This document shows positions 1 to 8,314 of a stretch of DNA of 64,000 bases, in pieces. The stretch comes from Paenibacillus terricola (GTDB lineage: Bacteria; Bacillota; Bacilli; Paenibacillales; Paenibacillaceae): contig NZ_JACXZA010000004.1 of the NCBI RefSeq assembly GCF_014779765.1, positions 558,001-622,000 on the forward strand. Reading direction: 5' to 3'. Both the position numbers and the translations under genes were made by a program. Position 1 is the first letter of the stretch. The number at the start of each line of letters is the position of its first letter. The notes under the pieces are model-generated. The model made no database searches, had not been told where the DNA came from, and saw only the letters and a program-made list of their open reading frames with translations.

Positions 1-81
1 AGCGAAGAAGGTATTCACCTTCACTTCGAAATCCGTCAGGATGGCAAAGTACTTAATCCGAACGAGTACATTAAGCGCTAA
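1..81 (+). CDS. spoIIQ: M23-family peptidase C-terminus, probably SpoIIQ (partial)
   Basis: Only the last 26 codons and the stop lie in the window. They contain HLHFEIR followed by DGKVLNP, the typical end of M23/LytM zinc endopeptidase domains, with the HxH metal-ligand motif present. The gene ends just upstream of spoIIID. SpoIIQ is a forespore membrane protein that docks with SpoIIIAH across the intermembrane space during engulfment. The SpoIIQ name is an inference from position and the M23 tail; another M23 peptidase is possible. A strong terminator follows. Confidence 0.6.
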   Translation, partial: SEEGIHLHFEIRQDGKVLNPNEYIKR

Positions 82-102
82 TACGCGAGCGCAAGATGCT
101 GG

Positions 103-137
103 ACGCCTTCCCTCTCTATAGAGGGAAGGCGTTTTTG
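103..137 (+). terminator. Rho-independent terminator after the M23/spoIIQ gene
   Basis: A perfect 13-bp stem (103-115 with 120-132) around the loop CTAT is followed by a T-run. It separates the upstream gene from spoIIID. Confidence 0.9.
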
Positions 138-234
138 TGTGCGCACAGATGGGCTTTATGGACCGTAAGTCCTACTTCTCGAACAAAAGATTGAAAATAA
201 TTGGCTATTGCGGCTTGTCAGGCTTGGCCTTAAA

Positions 235-262
235 GAATATATACCCGGACCCCTCATATAAT
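235..262 (+). promoter_or_regulatory. Probable SigE promoter of spoIIID
   Basis: CATATAAT at 255-262 matches the SigE -10 consensus CATACAAT at 7 of 8 bases. GAATATA at 235-241 resembles the SigE -35 and sits 13 bases upstream. spoIIID is known to be SigE-dependent in Bacillus subtilis. The start point was not tested. Confidence 0.6.
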
Positions 263-295
263 GTACCAAACTATCTCGAGTAGGGAGGCGGGAAC

Positions 296-580
296 GTGCA
301 CGATTACATCAAAGAGCGAACCATTAAAATAGGCCGATGCATCGTGGAAACGAAGCATACGGTTCGGACAATCGCCAAAGAGTTCGGGGTTTCCAAAAGC
401 ACGGTACACAAGGATTTGACCGAGCGGCTGCCCGAGATCAATCCCGACCTGGCGGATCAGGTGAAACACATCCTGGAATACCACAAGTCGATCCGGCACC
501 TGAGGGGAGGAGAGGCGACGAAGATTAAGTACAAGAAGAGCAGCAAGAAGCGTGAAGTGTTCGCCGCTTCAAAGAGCTGA
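296..580 (+). CDS. spoIIID: Sporulation transcriptional regulator SpoIIID
   Basis: This 94-residue DNA-binding protein acts in the mother cell during sporulation and activates or represses SigE- and SigK-dependent genes. It starts with GTG at 296, 5-6 bases after AGGGAGGCGG. The sequence shows the SpoIIID pattern: an N-terminal DYIKERT segment, a helix-turn-helix at about residues 20-43 (TVRTIAKEFGVSKSTVHKDL), and a basic C-terminal tail (KIKYKKSSKKR) that aids DNA binding. Length and gene order (followed by mbl) are as in Bacillus. Confidence 0.95.
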   Translation: MHDYIKERTIKIGRCIVETKHTVRTIAKEFGVSKSTVHKDLTERLPEINPDLADQVKHILEYHKSIRHLRGGEATKIKYKKSSKKREVFAASKS

Positions 581-714
581 TCGTAATAAATTTTTCTACA
601 AAAATAGAGGGTTTTCGAGAAATTCAGCGAATAATATTCGTAGGAAGTTCCTGCAATTTGTGGGGCTTACGCGAACGTGCACTATATTTATATTCGTTGG
701 AGGACTCACGCCTA

Positions 715-1722
715 ATGTTCAGCAAGGATATCGGAATTGACCTGGGGACGGCAAATGTATCGATTCATGTAAAAGGGAAAGGTGTCGTGCTAGATGAGCC
801 GTCAGTCGTTGCCATTGAGAGCGACTCCAAACGGGTTCTAGCAGTTGGTGAAGAGGCGCACCGGATGGTCGGGCGTACGCCCGGCAACATTATCGCGATC
901 CGTCCGCTGCGGGACGGCGTCATTGCGGACTTCGAGATTACGGAAGCAATGTTGAAAGCGTTCATCGATCGGATAGGCGGACGCAGCTGGTATGGCAGAC
1001 CGCGCATTCTGATCTGTGCACCTACGAACATTACGTCCGTAGAGCAGAAGGCAATTCGTGAGGCGGCTGAACGCAGCGGAGCACGCGAAGTATTCATGGA
1101 AGAAGAGCCGAAGGCAGCAGCGATCGGCGCGGGCATGGACATTTACCAGCCAAGCGGCAACATGGTTGTCGACATTGGCGGCGGCACGACGGATATTGCG
1201 GTTCTCTCGATGGGCGACATCGTTACCTCGTCGTCCATTAAGGTTGCAGGCAATAAGTTTGACGATGCAATCATGAAGTATATCAAGAGCAAGTACAAGC
1301 TGCTCATCGGAGAGCGGACAAGCGAAGATATTAAGATCAAGATCGGCACGGTCAACGGCGAAGGTCGCAATGGCGAGATCGACATTCGCGGCCGTGACAT
1401 GGTATCTGGATTGCCGCAGACGGTTACGATTCACTCGACAGAAGTGCGCGAAGCGCTTTGGGATTCGGTCATGTCGATCGTATCCGCAGCGAAGTCGGTG
1501 TTGGAACGGACTCCGCCTGAGCTTTCGGCGGACATCATCGACCGCGGCGTCATCTTGACGGGCGGCGGCGCGCTGCTGGACGGATTGGACACGCTCCTGT
1601 CGGAAGAACTGATGGTCCCTGTGCTCGTTGCAGAGGATCCCATGCATTGCGTCGTGAAAGGGACAGGCATTATGCTGGACAACCTGGATCGACTCATTCG
1701 CAAAAACAAATCGTTTAAATAA
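715..1722 (+). CDS. mbl: MreB-family actin-like protein Mbl
   Basis: This is a 335-residue bacterial actin homologue that polymerises under the membrane and guides lateral cell-wall synthesis with MreBCD, RodA and PBPs. Actin-fold nucleotide motifs are visible: the phosphate-1 loop GIDLGTANV near the N-terminus, DIGGGTTDIAV at about residues 162-172, and GVILTGGGALL near residue 280. The frame is open further upstream, but ATG 715 with GGAGG at 699-703 gives the usual MreB/Mbl N-terminus. I chose Mbl over MreB because of the conserved spoIIID-mbl-flhO-flhP order; MreB itself normally sits with mreCD. Confidence 0.9.
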   Translation: MFSKDIGIDLGTANVSIHVKGKGVVLDEPSVVAIESDSKRVLAVGEEAHRMVGRTPGNIIAIRPLRDGVIADFEITEAMLKAFIDRIGGRSWYGRPRILICAPTNITSVEQKAIREAAERSGAREVFMEEEPKAAAIGAGMDIYQPSGNMVVDIGGGTTDIAVLSMGDIVTSSSIKVAGNKFDDAIMKYIKSKYKLLIGERTSEDIKIKIGTVNGEGRNGEIDIRGRDMVSGLPQTVTIHSTEVREALWDSVMSIVSAAKSVLERTPPELSADIIDRGVILTGGGALLDGLDTLLSEELMVPVLVAEDPMHCVVKGTGIMLDNLDRLIRKNKSFK

Positions 1723-1729
1723 AGAAAAT

Positions 1730-1789
1730 GGAAGTCCGGCGGGTAGGGCGTTCTGGGGGGACGCGCCGAGGCCGGCTTCCGTTTTATTT
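1730..1789 (+). terminator. Terminator after mbl
   Basis: The outer stem pairs 1730-1740 with 1771-1780 and encloses a second GC-rich hairpin (GCGT/ACGC). It is followed by TTTTATTT. Confidence 0.75.
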
Positions 1790-1816
1790 GCATATAAGGT
1801 GAGCCCTTAGGCTTAT

Positions 1817-1843
1817 TAATGCTGTGCCCTTAAATGCCGATAT
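1817..1843 (+). promoter_or_regulatory. SigD promoter of flhO-flhP
   Basis: TAAT at 1817-1820, 15 bases, then GCCGATAT at 1836-1843. The -10 is identical to the SigD consensus GCCGATAT, and the -35 differs from TAAA by one base. flhO-flhP are SigD-dependent in B. subtilis. The transcript would have a leader of about 70 bases. Confidence 0.85.
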
Positions 1844-1921
1844 AGAGAAATAGAAGACTATCGAACTAGCACTTTCTATTACATATCCGGTTCGGACCGG
1901 ACAAGCCGGGAGGATTACCAG

Positions 1922-2788
1922 ATGCTAAGAGGACTCTATACAGCGGCTGCCGGACTGACGACGCAGCAGCGCCGTCATGATACGGTGACGAACAATATTG
2001 CCAATCTGAACACGCCGGGTTACAAACAGTCGAACGAAGTTACACGCTCATTTCCTGAAATGCTGCTTTCTCTGACGGGGACAAGCGACAACTCGGATAA
2101 GAGAATTGGCCGCGTCTCGACGGGCGTATTCGCAGAGGAAAGCCTGTCGCTGCAGCTGCAAGGCGATCTGACGGAATCAGGCCGCTCTTCGGACTTTGGA
2201 CTGTCGTCCAACATCGAAGTGCCGGGCGTCCAATTCGACGCATCTGGCAAAGCGTTTACAGCCAACGGAGATCCCGTCTTCCAGCCGCAAGCTTTCTTCA
2301 CCGTAGAAGGAACGGACGGGCAACCGCGTTATACGCGTGATGGTCGTTTCGATCTGAATGCGCAAGGGTATCTCATTACAGCGGAAGGTACGCGTGTGCT
2401 GGGTACGAATGGGCAACCGATACAGTTCCAGCAGGGCGTAAGCATGGATGACCTTGTCCTGACATCGGACTTCCGCTTCGTTAACGGGCTGACAGGCGAT
2501 GACACCGGCAATGCACTTCAATTGACGCGTATTAACAACCCGAACCTGCTCGTTCGCGAAGGCGACGGCAAGTTCCGTCTAGAAGGCGATGCCAGCATTG
2601 CCGTGCCTGTAACGGCAACTGACGGCGTTCAAGTGCGTCAAGGCTACTACGAGCGTTCCAACGTCGATGCGGCACAGTCGACGGTCGATCTGATGGCTGC
2701 TATGCGCGCTTATGAGGCTAACCAGAAGGTCGTGCAGTTTTACGACAAAAGCTTGGACAAAGCAGTCAATGAGGTCGGACGGGTATAG
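1922..2788 (+). CDS. flhO: Flagellar hook-basal body protein FlhO (FlgF/FlgG family)
   Basis: A 288-residue rod/hook-type axial protein of the flagellum. The N-terminus (MLRGLYTAAAGLTTQQ...) carries the flagellar rod signature NNIANLNTPGYK at about residues 24-35. The C-terminus has the matching coiled-coil segment ending MAAMRAYEANQKVVQFYDKS. Both ends are the heptad-rich D0 regions of FlgF/FlgG/FlhO proteins. ATG 1922 lies about 10 bases after GGGAGG. It forms an operon with flhP, 29 bases downstream, from the SigD promoter at 1817-1843. It is exported by the flagellar type III apparatus, so no Sec signal peptide is expected or seen. Confidence 0.92.
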   Translation: MLRGLYTAAAGLTTQQRRHDTVTNNIANLNTPGYKQSNEVTRSFPEMLLSLTGTSDNSDKRIGRVSTGVFAEESLSLQLQGDLTESGRSSDFGLSSNIEVPGVQFDASGKAFTANGDPVFQPQAFFTVEGTDGQPRYTRDGRFDLNAQGYLITAEGTRVLGTNGQPIQFQQGVSMDDLVLTSDFRFVNGLTGDDTGNALQLTRINNPNLLVREGDGKFRLEGDASIAVPVTATDGVQVRQGYYERSNVDAAQSTVDLMAAMRAYEANQKVVQFYDKSLDKAVNEVGRV

Positions 2789-2817
2789 AATAGCGTAGAG
2801 TCAGGGAGGCTGTCTGA

Positions 2818-3630
2818 ATGAACGGATCGATGATCAGTGCAATGGTATCGATGAACGGCTTGCAGCAGAAGCTGGACATTATGTCCGATAACATTGCGAA
2901 TATGAATACGGTTGGATACAAGCGCAAGGAAGCGTCGTTCGAGGATCTGCTGACGAATGCGAAGGAGCAGCCGTCTGCTTTCAAGGAGCCAGGCCGCTTG
3001 TCTCCAATGAACTATACGCAGGGCTGGGGAACCAGATTGCTGGGCATCCGTCCTGATCTGACGCAAGGGCCGCTGCAGGAGACGGGCAACCAATTCGATA
3101 TCGCAATTGCAGGCGATGCGTTGTACCAAGTACAGACGCCAGAGGGCACTGCTTATACACGTAATGGCGCGTTCCAATTGTCGCTGCAGAGCGATGGGAC
3201 GGCGCGTCTGACGACGAGTGACGGGCATCCGGTATTGGGTGATAACGATCAGCCAATCGTCATTCCTCCGAACCGTTCGATTCGTGTCAATGCGGACGGA
3301 ACGCTTGATGCAATCGCGCAGGATGGCACAGCTGCAACGTTCGGCAAGCTCAAGCTGGTACAGGTTACTCGCCCTTCGCTGCTGTCAAGTGTGGCGGATA
3401 ACTTGTATGCTGTGGCAGATGGTGTTAATGTAGAAGATGTGTTGAGAACCGTAACAGCCGGCGAAGGCAATGATATCTCGCTTCGTCAAGGCTTTCTCGA
3501 GCAATCGAATGTGGATCTAACAACCGAGATGACGGAACTCATAAACGTGCAGCGCGCCTATCAGCTGACTTCTCGAGCACTTAGCTCCAGTGACACGTTA
3601 ATGGGAATGGCCAACGGCTTGCGCGCATAA
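2818..3630 (+). CDS. flhP: Flagellar hook-basal body protein FlhP (FlgG family)
   Basis: A 270-residue paralogue of FlhO. The start MNGSMISAMVSMNGLQQKLD and the rod signature SDNIANMNTVGYKRKEASF lie in the first 45 residues. The C-terminus ends MTELINVQRAYQLTSRALSS, the paired D0 helix. A strong RBS (AGGGAGG near 2801) precedes ATG 2818. With FlhO it is expected to form distal rod/hook-junction structure in Firmicutes flagella. Confidence 0.92.
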   Translation: MNGSMISAMVSMNGLQQKLDIMSDNIANMNTVGYKRKEASFEDLLTNAKEQPSAFKEPGRLSPMNYTQGWGTRLLGIRPDLTQGPLQETGNQFDIAIAGDALYQVQTPEGTAYTRNGAFQLSLQSDGTARLTTSDGHPVLGDNDQPIVIPPNRSIRVNADGTLDAIAQDGTAATFGKLKLVQVTRPSLLSSVADNLYAVADGVNVEDVLRTVTAGEGNDISLRQGFLEQSNVDLTTEMTELINVQRAYQLTSRALSSSDTLMGMANGLRA

Positions 3631-3650
3631 ACGGAGTTGAATAAATCGAT

Positions 3651-4010
3651 ATGAGTAATGATTGGCAACCAACGACAGTCCAAGGCAGCAGAAGTAGCAA
3701 TGTAAGGGCATCTGCTCAGACCGATGGGGCTCGGCGTATTCCGGTACAGGAACGCGCTGCGTCTGAAGTACAACAGTCTGAGCGCCCACAAGCTTCCAAG
3801 TCCTCTGGCAAGCCTTCCAAGAAGCGTAAGAAGAAACGGAATCCGTGGCTTCGAATGCTGCGTTTGCTGGTCGTACCAGTCTTGTTGTTCTGGGCAGTTG
3901 TTGCGGGCTTATATGTGGGTTACAGCGTCCTCGGTCATCAGCCGAAGGGCGAAGTATTCGACATGCAGACGTGGAAGCATGTGTATGACCTTATGTTCTC
4001 GAATGAGTAA
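3651..4010 (+). CDS. Small EpuA-like single-pass membrane protein
   Basis: A 119-residue protein with a hydrophilic Ser/Lys-rich N-terminal half (residues 1-60), then a very basic KKRKKKRNPW stretch. One transmembrane helix follows at about residues 66-88 (LRLLVVPVLLFWAVVAGLYVG), then a short outside tail ending TWKHVYDLMF. The tail and topology match the EpuA family (PF11772), often mis-annotated as 'DNA-directed RNA polymerase subunit beta'. The basic stretch before the helix predicts the N-terminus inside. It is 20 bases behind flhP and probably co-transcribed. The long N-terminal extension is unusual for the family. Biochemical function is unknown. Confidence 0.65.
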   Translation: MSNDWQPTTVQGSRSSNVRASAQTDGARRIPVQERAASEVQQSERPQASKSSGKPSKKRKKKRNPWLRMLRLLVVPVLLFWAVVAGLYVGYSVLGHQPKGEVFDMQTWKHVYDLMFSNE

Positions 4011-4040
4011 CCACCCACCCAAACCACTCAGGTATGGCAC

Positions 4041-4310
4041 CCACCCAAACCCTCCCTCTCGAGGGAGGGCTCCAAAGGGCTGAGCTTATGCTTCCGATGT
4101 GGGTTCCTTACGGAACCCTTTACCTCTGGACACCCGTAGGACTGGTCTAGGTACTGTGAGTGATTGGGGTTGATACGGAGGGGTTTGGGGACGTTCGAAC
4201 GTTTGCATACGATTCGGCGCACCTGAGCTTGTACGTGGGAATGCTCGCTATCGTCCCTGCGGGACACGCTCTACGTTAGTGCGCCTGCAGGTTGATCCCT
4301 GCGGGATCTG
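4041..4310. repeat. Palindrome-rich intergenic stretch, no gene seen
   Basis: Between the EpuA-like gene and the terminator at 4343 there is no credible coding frame. There are several inverted repeats in a row: 4049-4056/4061-4068 (CCCTCCCT), 4101-4107/4112-4118 (GGGTTCC), a perfect 12-base palindrome at 4191-4202 (ACGTTCGAACGT), 4216-4222/4279-4285 (GGCGCAC) enclosing 4253-4257/4261-4265 (GTCCC), and 4294-4299/4303-4308 (GATCCC). The phrase CACCCACCCAAAC occurs twice just before. This could be a dispersed palindromic element or a structured RNA. Confidence 0.5.
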
Positions 4311-4342
4311 AGTCCTTCATTAAGAGGATACAATAGACATGA

Positions 4343-4376
4343 TAAGAGGCTGTCCAATTGGACAACCTCTTTTTTA
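4343..4376 (+). terminator. Terminator of the flhO-flhP operon side
   Basis: AAGAGGCTGTCC pairs with GGACAACCTCTT and is followed by a T-run at 4369-4376. It is the first strong terminator downstream of flhP and the EpuA-like gene. Confidence 0.75.
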
Positions 4377-4395
4377 TATACCTCTCGTTGTTAGT

Positions 4396-4438
4396 AAATA
4401 AAAAGCCGCAGTGAATACTTGAATGCATTCACTGCGGC
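4396..4438 (-). terminator. Terminator of the reverse-strand BIG2 gene
   Basis: A perfect 12-bp stem (4405-4416 with 4427-4438) lies just beyond the stop of the reverse gene. The A-rich run 4396-4404 reads as a U-tract on the minus strand. Confidence 0.85.
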
Positions 4439-4451
4439 CTTGCTGTTTCAC

Positions 4452-6641
4452 TTACTTTACGGTTACGCGCAGGGTAACGGTTTTGCCTTCGACTTTGGCT
4501 TTGATCGAAGCGGAGCCTTTGGCCTTGGCTACGATAATTCCGTTAACGATTGTGACAACGCTTGTATTCGAGCTTGTCCATTCGGCGTTCTCCGTCTGGT
4601 CGATGTACGTTCCATCATCGTAGAATGCTTTCAGCTTCAGCGTCTTTGCATCGCCAATTGAGAGCTTCAAAGTTTTCTCCGATAGGACGAGCGTTTTCAG
4701 CTTAGGGACCACGGAGAGTGAAATCGTTACGGATTTGTTTTGATAAGTACCGGTAATAACGGCAGTTCCTTTGCTGAGCGCTCTGACGGTGTTTTTACTA
4801 GAGAACTCAGCGACTTCATCATCCGAGATGCTCCAGTTTACTTTCGTGCTTACGATAACGCTCTTGCCGCTCTTGTAGAACGCTTTGATCTTCAGCGATT
4901 TCGACTTCTTCGGATTGAGCGTCAGACTCGTCGGATCAGCGACAAGCTTGACGACCTCTTCTTCAATCGTTACGCTAATTTTAACAGTTTTGTTTAAGAA
5001 TGTGCCTGTCAGCGTTGCATTGGCAGAAGTAAGACCCTTAATGCCAGATGGTTGAACGAGCAGGTTGGTGGACGATGATTTCCAATTGATTTTCTCCGTT
5101 ATGTCTTCCTCATTGCCATTCTCATAAACAACTCTAACTTGAGGGAACGAATAATCCTTGCCAATGATGAGGCTCAGTTCAGTCTGAGCAGCAATCAGCG
5201 TGAGCGGCTTGTCGTTTACGGTAATGGTTACCGATGCAGCGTAACCATTGACCGAAGCGGTCAAGACAGCCGTACCCGTTGCGACTGCTTTCCATTTGCC
5301 GCTGTCGATCGATACAATGTTGTTGTTGCTTGATGTCCATGTGACAAGCGGCGTAACGGTTACAGAGTCTCCGCCGTATGTCGTTGCTGTCAATTGCGGA
5401 AGGGTACCGGTCTGATCAAGGAACGTCTCGACCTTCTGGTCGGCTTCTTTAATCGTTAGTCCGTTGACCGTTGGGTATATCGTTACTTTAATCGAACGAG
5501 TTGCACCCTTGTAGGAAGCTTTAATCGTCGTTGTGCCGATGCCTTTTGGCGTTACAACACCGTTCGCGACAGTGGCAACCATAATGTCCGAGGACGTCCA
5601 TTCGGCCGAATCGGACACATTAGGCGTACTGCCGTTGAGCTCTAGAGCAGATGCGGTAATGACAACTGGCGCATCTTGCAGCTGCAGCGACAGGTCGGTG
5701 CTTGGCGTCAGCTTCAGTTCTTGCGTACCTTGTCTAACGGCAATCGTTACTTTATCCGAGGCACCCAGGTGCGAGACTGTAATTGTCGCCGTGCCTGTGC
5801 TTAGCGGCGTGATCGTACCATTCTCGACTGTTGCGACAGCCGTATTCGAGCTTGTCCAGTCCGCGTCTTTCGTAATATTAGCTGATGACCCATTCTGGGA
5901 CACAGCCGTCGCCGTTAGGTCGACACTTGCATCGCCGACCGTGAACTCAAGCAGATCCGGACCAGAGAGCGTAATCGATTTATAAGGAGAGATGACGGTT
6001 AGCTTGATTTTATCCGTCTTGCCCTTGTAACTTGCAGTAATGGTTGCTGTACCAGCGCCGAGAAGTGTCACATCGCCGTCCTCGACGGTAGCGACCGCTG
6101 TGTTGGAGCTCGACCAGCTTGCCGTAGTGGTTAGATTACTAGGCTGTAGACCAGTCTTTAAGCCGGACAGCGTATAGCTAATGTCTTGTCCTAATTGTAC
6201 TGAAGCTTCATCGGGTGCTTCGCTATTGTTCGATAGGATTTGAATGGAGTCATACAAATCATCAACGGTAACCGTAACCGACTTGGTATAACCGCCATAA
6301 GTGGCGCTGATTTTGGCTGTGCCTTTGGCAACGCCGGTAATCGTACCTTGCGTAACTTTCGCTACGGCTGTATTCGAGGATTTCCAAGTAGCGCTGTCCG
6401 TGACGTCAATCTGTGAAGAAGATCCTGACAACGTCGCATATAAGTTCAAATAATAGGGATCGTCAGCTGCAAAGACCGTGATGGTAGAAGCTGTAGTATC
6501 AAAGTTTAGATCAGTGACGGTGTCGGCGGCATAGGAACGGCTTGGCAATATCGCGAATACCATAAGGATGGCAAGCGTCAGAGCCGTTAGGGAACGTGCG
6601 GACCATTTGCGATGATGCATGGATGTTGTAGCGCGCTGCAT
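4452..6641 (-). CDS. Exported protein made of eight BIG2 Ig-like repeats
   Basis: A 729-residue protein with an N-terminal signal peptide: basic start, hydrophobic core at about residues 17-34 (LTALTLAILMVFAILPS), cleavage likely after SYA. The rest is a chain of about eight bacterial Ig-like group 2 domains. Each has the W-(T/S/K)-S-S-(N/S)-x3-(V/L) core and a later G-T-A-x-I/L-(T/S)-A strand. There is no SLH, LPXTG or transmembrane anchor, so it is released or held by other contacts. The start is ATG 6641; a later ATG at codon 8 is possible because no strong RBS stands before either. It is divergent from the pgsA-like gene. BIG2 domains occur in adhesins and enzyme stalks; the actual role is unknown. 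Confidence 0.85.
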   Translation of the reverse strand: MQRATTSMHHRKWSARSLTALTLAILMVFAILPSRSYAADTVTDLNFDTTASTITVFAADDPYYLNLYATLSGSSSQIDVTDSATWKSSNTAVAKVTQGTITGVAKGTAKISATYGGYTKSVTVTVDDLYDSIQILSNNSEAPDEASVQLGQDISYTLSGLKTGLQPSNLTTTASWSSSNTAVATVEDGDVTLLGAGTATITASYKGKTDKIKLTVISPYKSITLSGPDLLEFTVGDASVDLTATAVSQNGSSANITKDADWTSSNTAVATVENGTITPLSTGTATITVSHLGASDKVTIAVRQGTQELKLTPSTDLSLQLQDAPVVITASALELNGSTPNVSDSAEWTSSDIMVATVANGVVTPKGIGTTTIKASYKGATRSIKVTIYPTVNGLTIKEADQKVETFLDQTGTLPQLTATTYGGDSVTVTPLVTWTSSNNNIVSIDSGKWKAVATGTAVLTASVNGYAASVTITVNDKPLTLIAAQTELSLIIGKDYSFPQVRVVYENGNEEDITEKINWKSSSTNLLVQPSGIKGLTSANATLTGTFLNKTVKISVTIEEEVVKLVADPTSLTLNPKKSKSLKIKAFYKSGKSVIVSTKVNWSISDDEVAEFSSKNTVRALSKGTAVITGTYQNKSVTISLSVVPKLKTLVLSEKTLKLSIGDAKTLKLKAFYDDGTYIDQTENAEWTSSNTSVVTIVNGIIVAKAKGSASIKAKVEGKTVTLRVTVK

Positions 6642-6920
6642 GGAGTATTCAAAACCTCGCTTTCGTCTTTTTGCTCATTATGGCTTTTCTTTAATAACGG
6701 CTTTTGCGACGTAATAATGAAGAGAAAAACGACATTTTGCACTTATTGAGGGTTGTCAGTAGGAAGGGATGGCGCGCCTCTGGATTCATATTGTTGCACT
6801 TAGAGTAGCGCAAACTGCCAGCCGTCAAGTGCGAGGGGTGCGTTTCTGCATCTAGATGATGGCGATATGCGTGCGGATGTCGAGCAGGACGGGGGGAACG
6901 GTTTTATTTTTCAATAGCTA
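6642..6920. other. Divergent intergenic region
   Basis: About 280 bases between the divergent BIG2 gene and the pgsA-like gene. No coding frame, RNA gene or strong inverted repeat was recognised. Promoters for both genes must lie here and just downstream. Confidence 0.5.
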
Positions 6921-6924
6921 GAGG

Positions 6925-6930
6925 TATAAT
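6925..6930 (+). promoter_or_regulatory. Probable -10 box of the pgsA-like gene
   Basis: TATAAT at 6925-6930. The -35 region is weak (TTTTAT at 6902-6907 with 17 spacing). The predicted start near 6937 supports a translation start later than the in-frame TTG at 6943. Confidence 0.45.
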
Positions 6931-6984
6931 GGTTGGGTAACTTTGAAGCACTATCCATTTCGTGGTGATAAAGGACGTGAACGC

Positions 6985-7569
6985 TTGAATCTTCCGAATA
7001 TGCTCACCATATTGCGGTTTGTTCTCATACCGGTTTATATCGTTGTTTTTGCGGGAGGAGAGCGAATGATTCCGGCGTTTGTCGTTGTCGTTGCCGCTGG
7101 CGTGACAGATGTGCTGGATGGGTATATAGCTCGTAAGAGGGGTCAGATTACAACAATAGGGGCGATGCTCGATCCGCTTGCGGATAAGCTGATGCTTGGT
7201 ACGGTCATTTTATCGCTGCTGCTGACTGATCATATTCCATTGGCGGCTGCCATTCTTATGTTTGTGCGCGACCTTGGGATGATTGCCGGTTCGGCTGTGT
7301 TTCATTTCAGCGGTCGCAAGACAGTGCCCGCGAATTGGATGGGTAAGCTGACAACCGTGTTACTGTACTTTGCTATTCTGTTTATTTTCTTCGAAGCATC
7401 ATTTGCCAGGACGTATCTGTGGTGCGTCGTCGTATTCTCCTTCGTCACTTCGATCATGTATATGATCAAGATTTTTGCGATTAATCGCGATCAGGAAGGG
7501 AATGGCGCGCTGCCGTTCGACAGTCCGGATAAACCGGCGGGTCCTACGGGCAGCACACGCGAGTTGTAG
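6985..7569 (+). CDS. CDP-alcohol phosphatidyltransferase (PgsA-like)
   Basis: An integral membrane enzyme of the CDP-alcohol phosphatidyltransferase family. PgsA members make phosphatidylglycerophosphate from CDP-diacylglycerol and glycerol-3-phosphate. The signature D-G-x2-A-R-x8-G-x3-D-x3-D is complete in DVLDGYIARKRGQITTIGAM continuing LDPLADK. About five hydrophobic segments follow. I prefer TTG 6985, with AAGGA at 6971-6975, over the in-frame TTG 6943. It yields the usual family start MNLPNMLTILR and leaves room for the promoter at 6925. The hydrophilic tail after residue 175 ends in a Pro/Gly-rich stretch. Substrate is inferred; other CDP-alcohol enzymes share the motif. Confidence 0.8.
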   Translation: MNLPNMLTILRFVLIPVYIVVFAGGERMIPAFVVVVAAGVTDVLDGYIARKRGQITTIGAMLDPLADKLMLGTVILSLLLTDHIPLAAAILMFVRDLGMIAGSAVFHFSGRKTVPANWMGKLTTVLLYFAILFIFFEASFARTYLWCVVVFSFVTSIMYMIKIFAINRDQEGNGALPFDSPDKPAGPTGSTREL

Positions 7570-7608
7570 ACCGAAACATCATGCGAATACGCATATGCAT
7601 ACAAAGAA

Positions 7609-7648
7609 GCTCGTCTGCTCTGGCGCTTCTGGCCAACAACAGACGAGC
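7609..7648 (+). terminator. Hairpin after the pgsA-like gene (weak terminator)
   Basis: GCTCGTCTG (7609-7617) pairs with CAGACGAGC (7640-7648). The following run is C-rich with few Ts, so termination is uncertain. The stretch from here to fabZ holds no gene. Confidence 0.4.
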
Positions 7649-7764
7649 CCCCTTATCTTAACCTTCGCGAACTGCAGTTTCCGCGCAGGATAAGATTAGG
7701 TTGCCACAGATTGGCTGAATTATGCTCTGTTCTAGGGTTTATTTTAAAAATTGGAGGTACATAC

Positions 7765-8196
7765 ATGCTAGATATTAATGAAATTCAACAGATTATTCCT
7801 CATCGTCAGCCTTTTCTGCTCGTAGACCGCGTTCTTGAATTGGAGGAAGGCGTTCGTGCAGTCGGCATCAAGAATGTAACGATGAACGAGCCGTTCTTCG
7901 CAGGTCACTTCCCAGGCTATCCGGTTATGCCGGGTGTGTTGATCGTGGAAGCATTGGCGCAAGTCGGTGCGGTTGCCATTCTCAAAATGGAAGAAAACCG
8001 CGGCAGACTCGCCTTTTTCGCAGGCATCGACGAATTCCGTTTCCGCGGACAAGTGACGCCGGGCGATACGCTGCGTCTTGAGGTTGAGATTACCCGTCTT
8101 AAGGGTAAGATCGGTAAAGGACATGCGGTTGCGAAGGTTGATGACAAAGTTGTTGCCGAGGGCGGTATTATGTTCGCTCTATCCGATCCATCCTAA
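7765..8196 (+). CDS. fabZ: 3-hydroxyacyl-ACP dehydratase FabZ
   Basis: A 143-residue hot-dog fold enzyme that dehydrates 3-hydroxyacyl-ACP in fatty-acid elongation. The N-terminal [14 protein letters not shown] and the catalytic helix [20 protein letters not shown] (His at about residue 48, Glu at about 62) are complete. The frame is open upstream, but ATG 7765 with GGAGGT at 7753-7758 gives the standard protein length. fabZ follows flhP in the same region of the B. subtilis chromosome. Confidence 0.95.
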   Translation: MLDINEIQQIIPHRQPFLLVDRVLELEEGVRAVGIKNVTMNEPFFAGHFPGYPVMPGVLIVEALAQVGAVAILKMEENRGRLAFFAGIDEFRFRGQVTPGDTLRLEVEITRLKGKIGKGHAVAKVDDKVVAEGGIMFALSDPS

Positions 8197-8314
8197 TGGA
8201 GGAAGATTGATTATCCGGCAGCAGTTAATAATTGTTCTAGCAAGAGTAACTATATAGAGAACGACGCAAAGTCGGCGCCATAGGCGAACATTGGGAGAGA
8301 GGAATGGTTTGTAA

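Noticed and set aside
6943-6984. Longer PgsA-like protein starting at TTG 6943
   Set aside because: It would begin only a few bases after the predicted transcription start and has no RBS; the start at 6985 gives the family N-terminus.
7649-7764. Possible FapR operator or T-box in the leader of fabZ
   Set aside because: The near-repeat TTATCTTAACC / GGATAAGATTAGG does not fit the FapR palindrome, and no T-box GGGTGG motif is present.
8263-8300. GACGCAAAG upstream of pgcA, which looks like the core of a c-di-GMP-I riboswitch
   Set aside because: The following bases (TCGGCGCC) break the conserved AGCY context, no GCCAGGTTGCC-type 3' segment follows, and no terminator is present.
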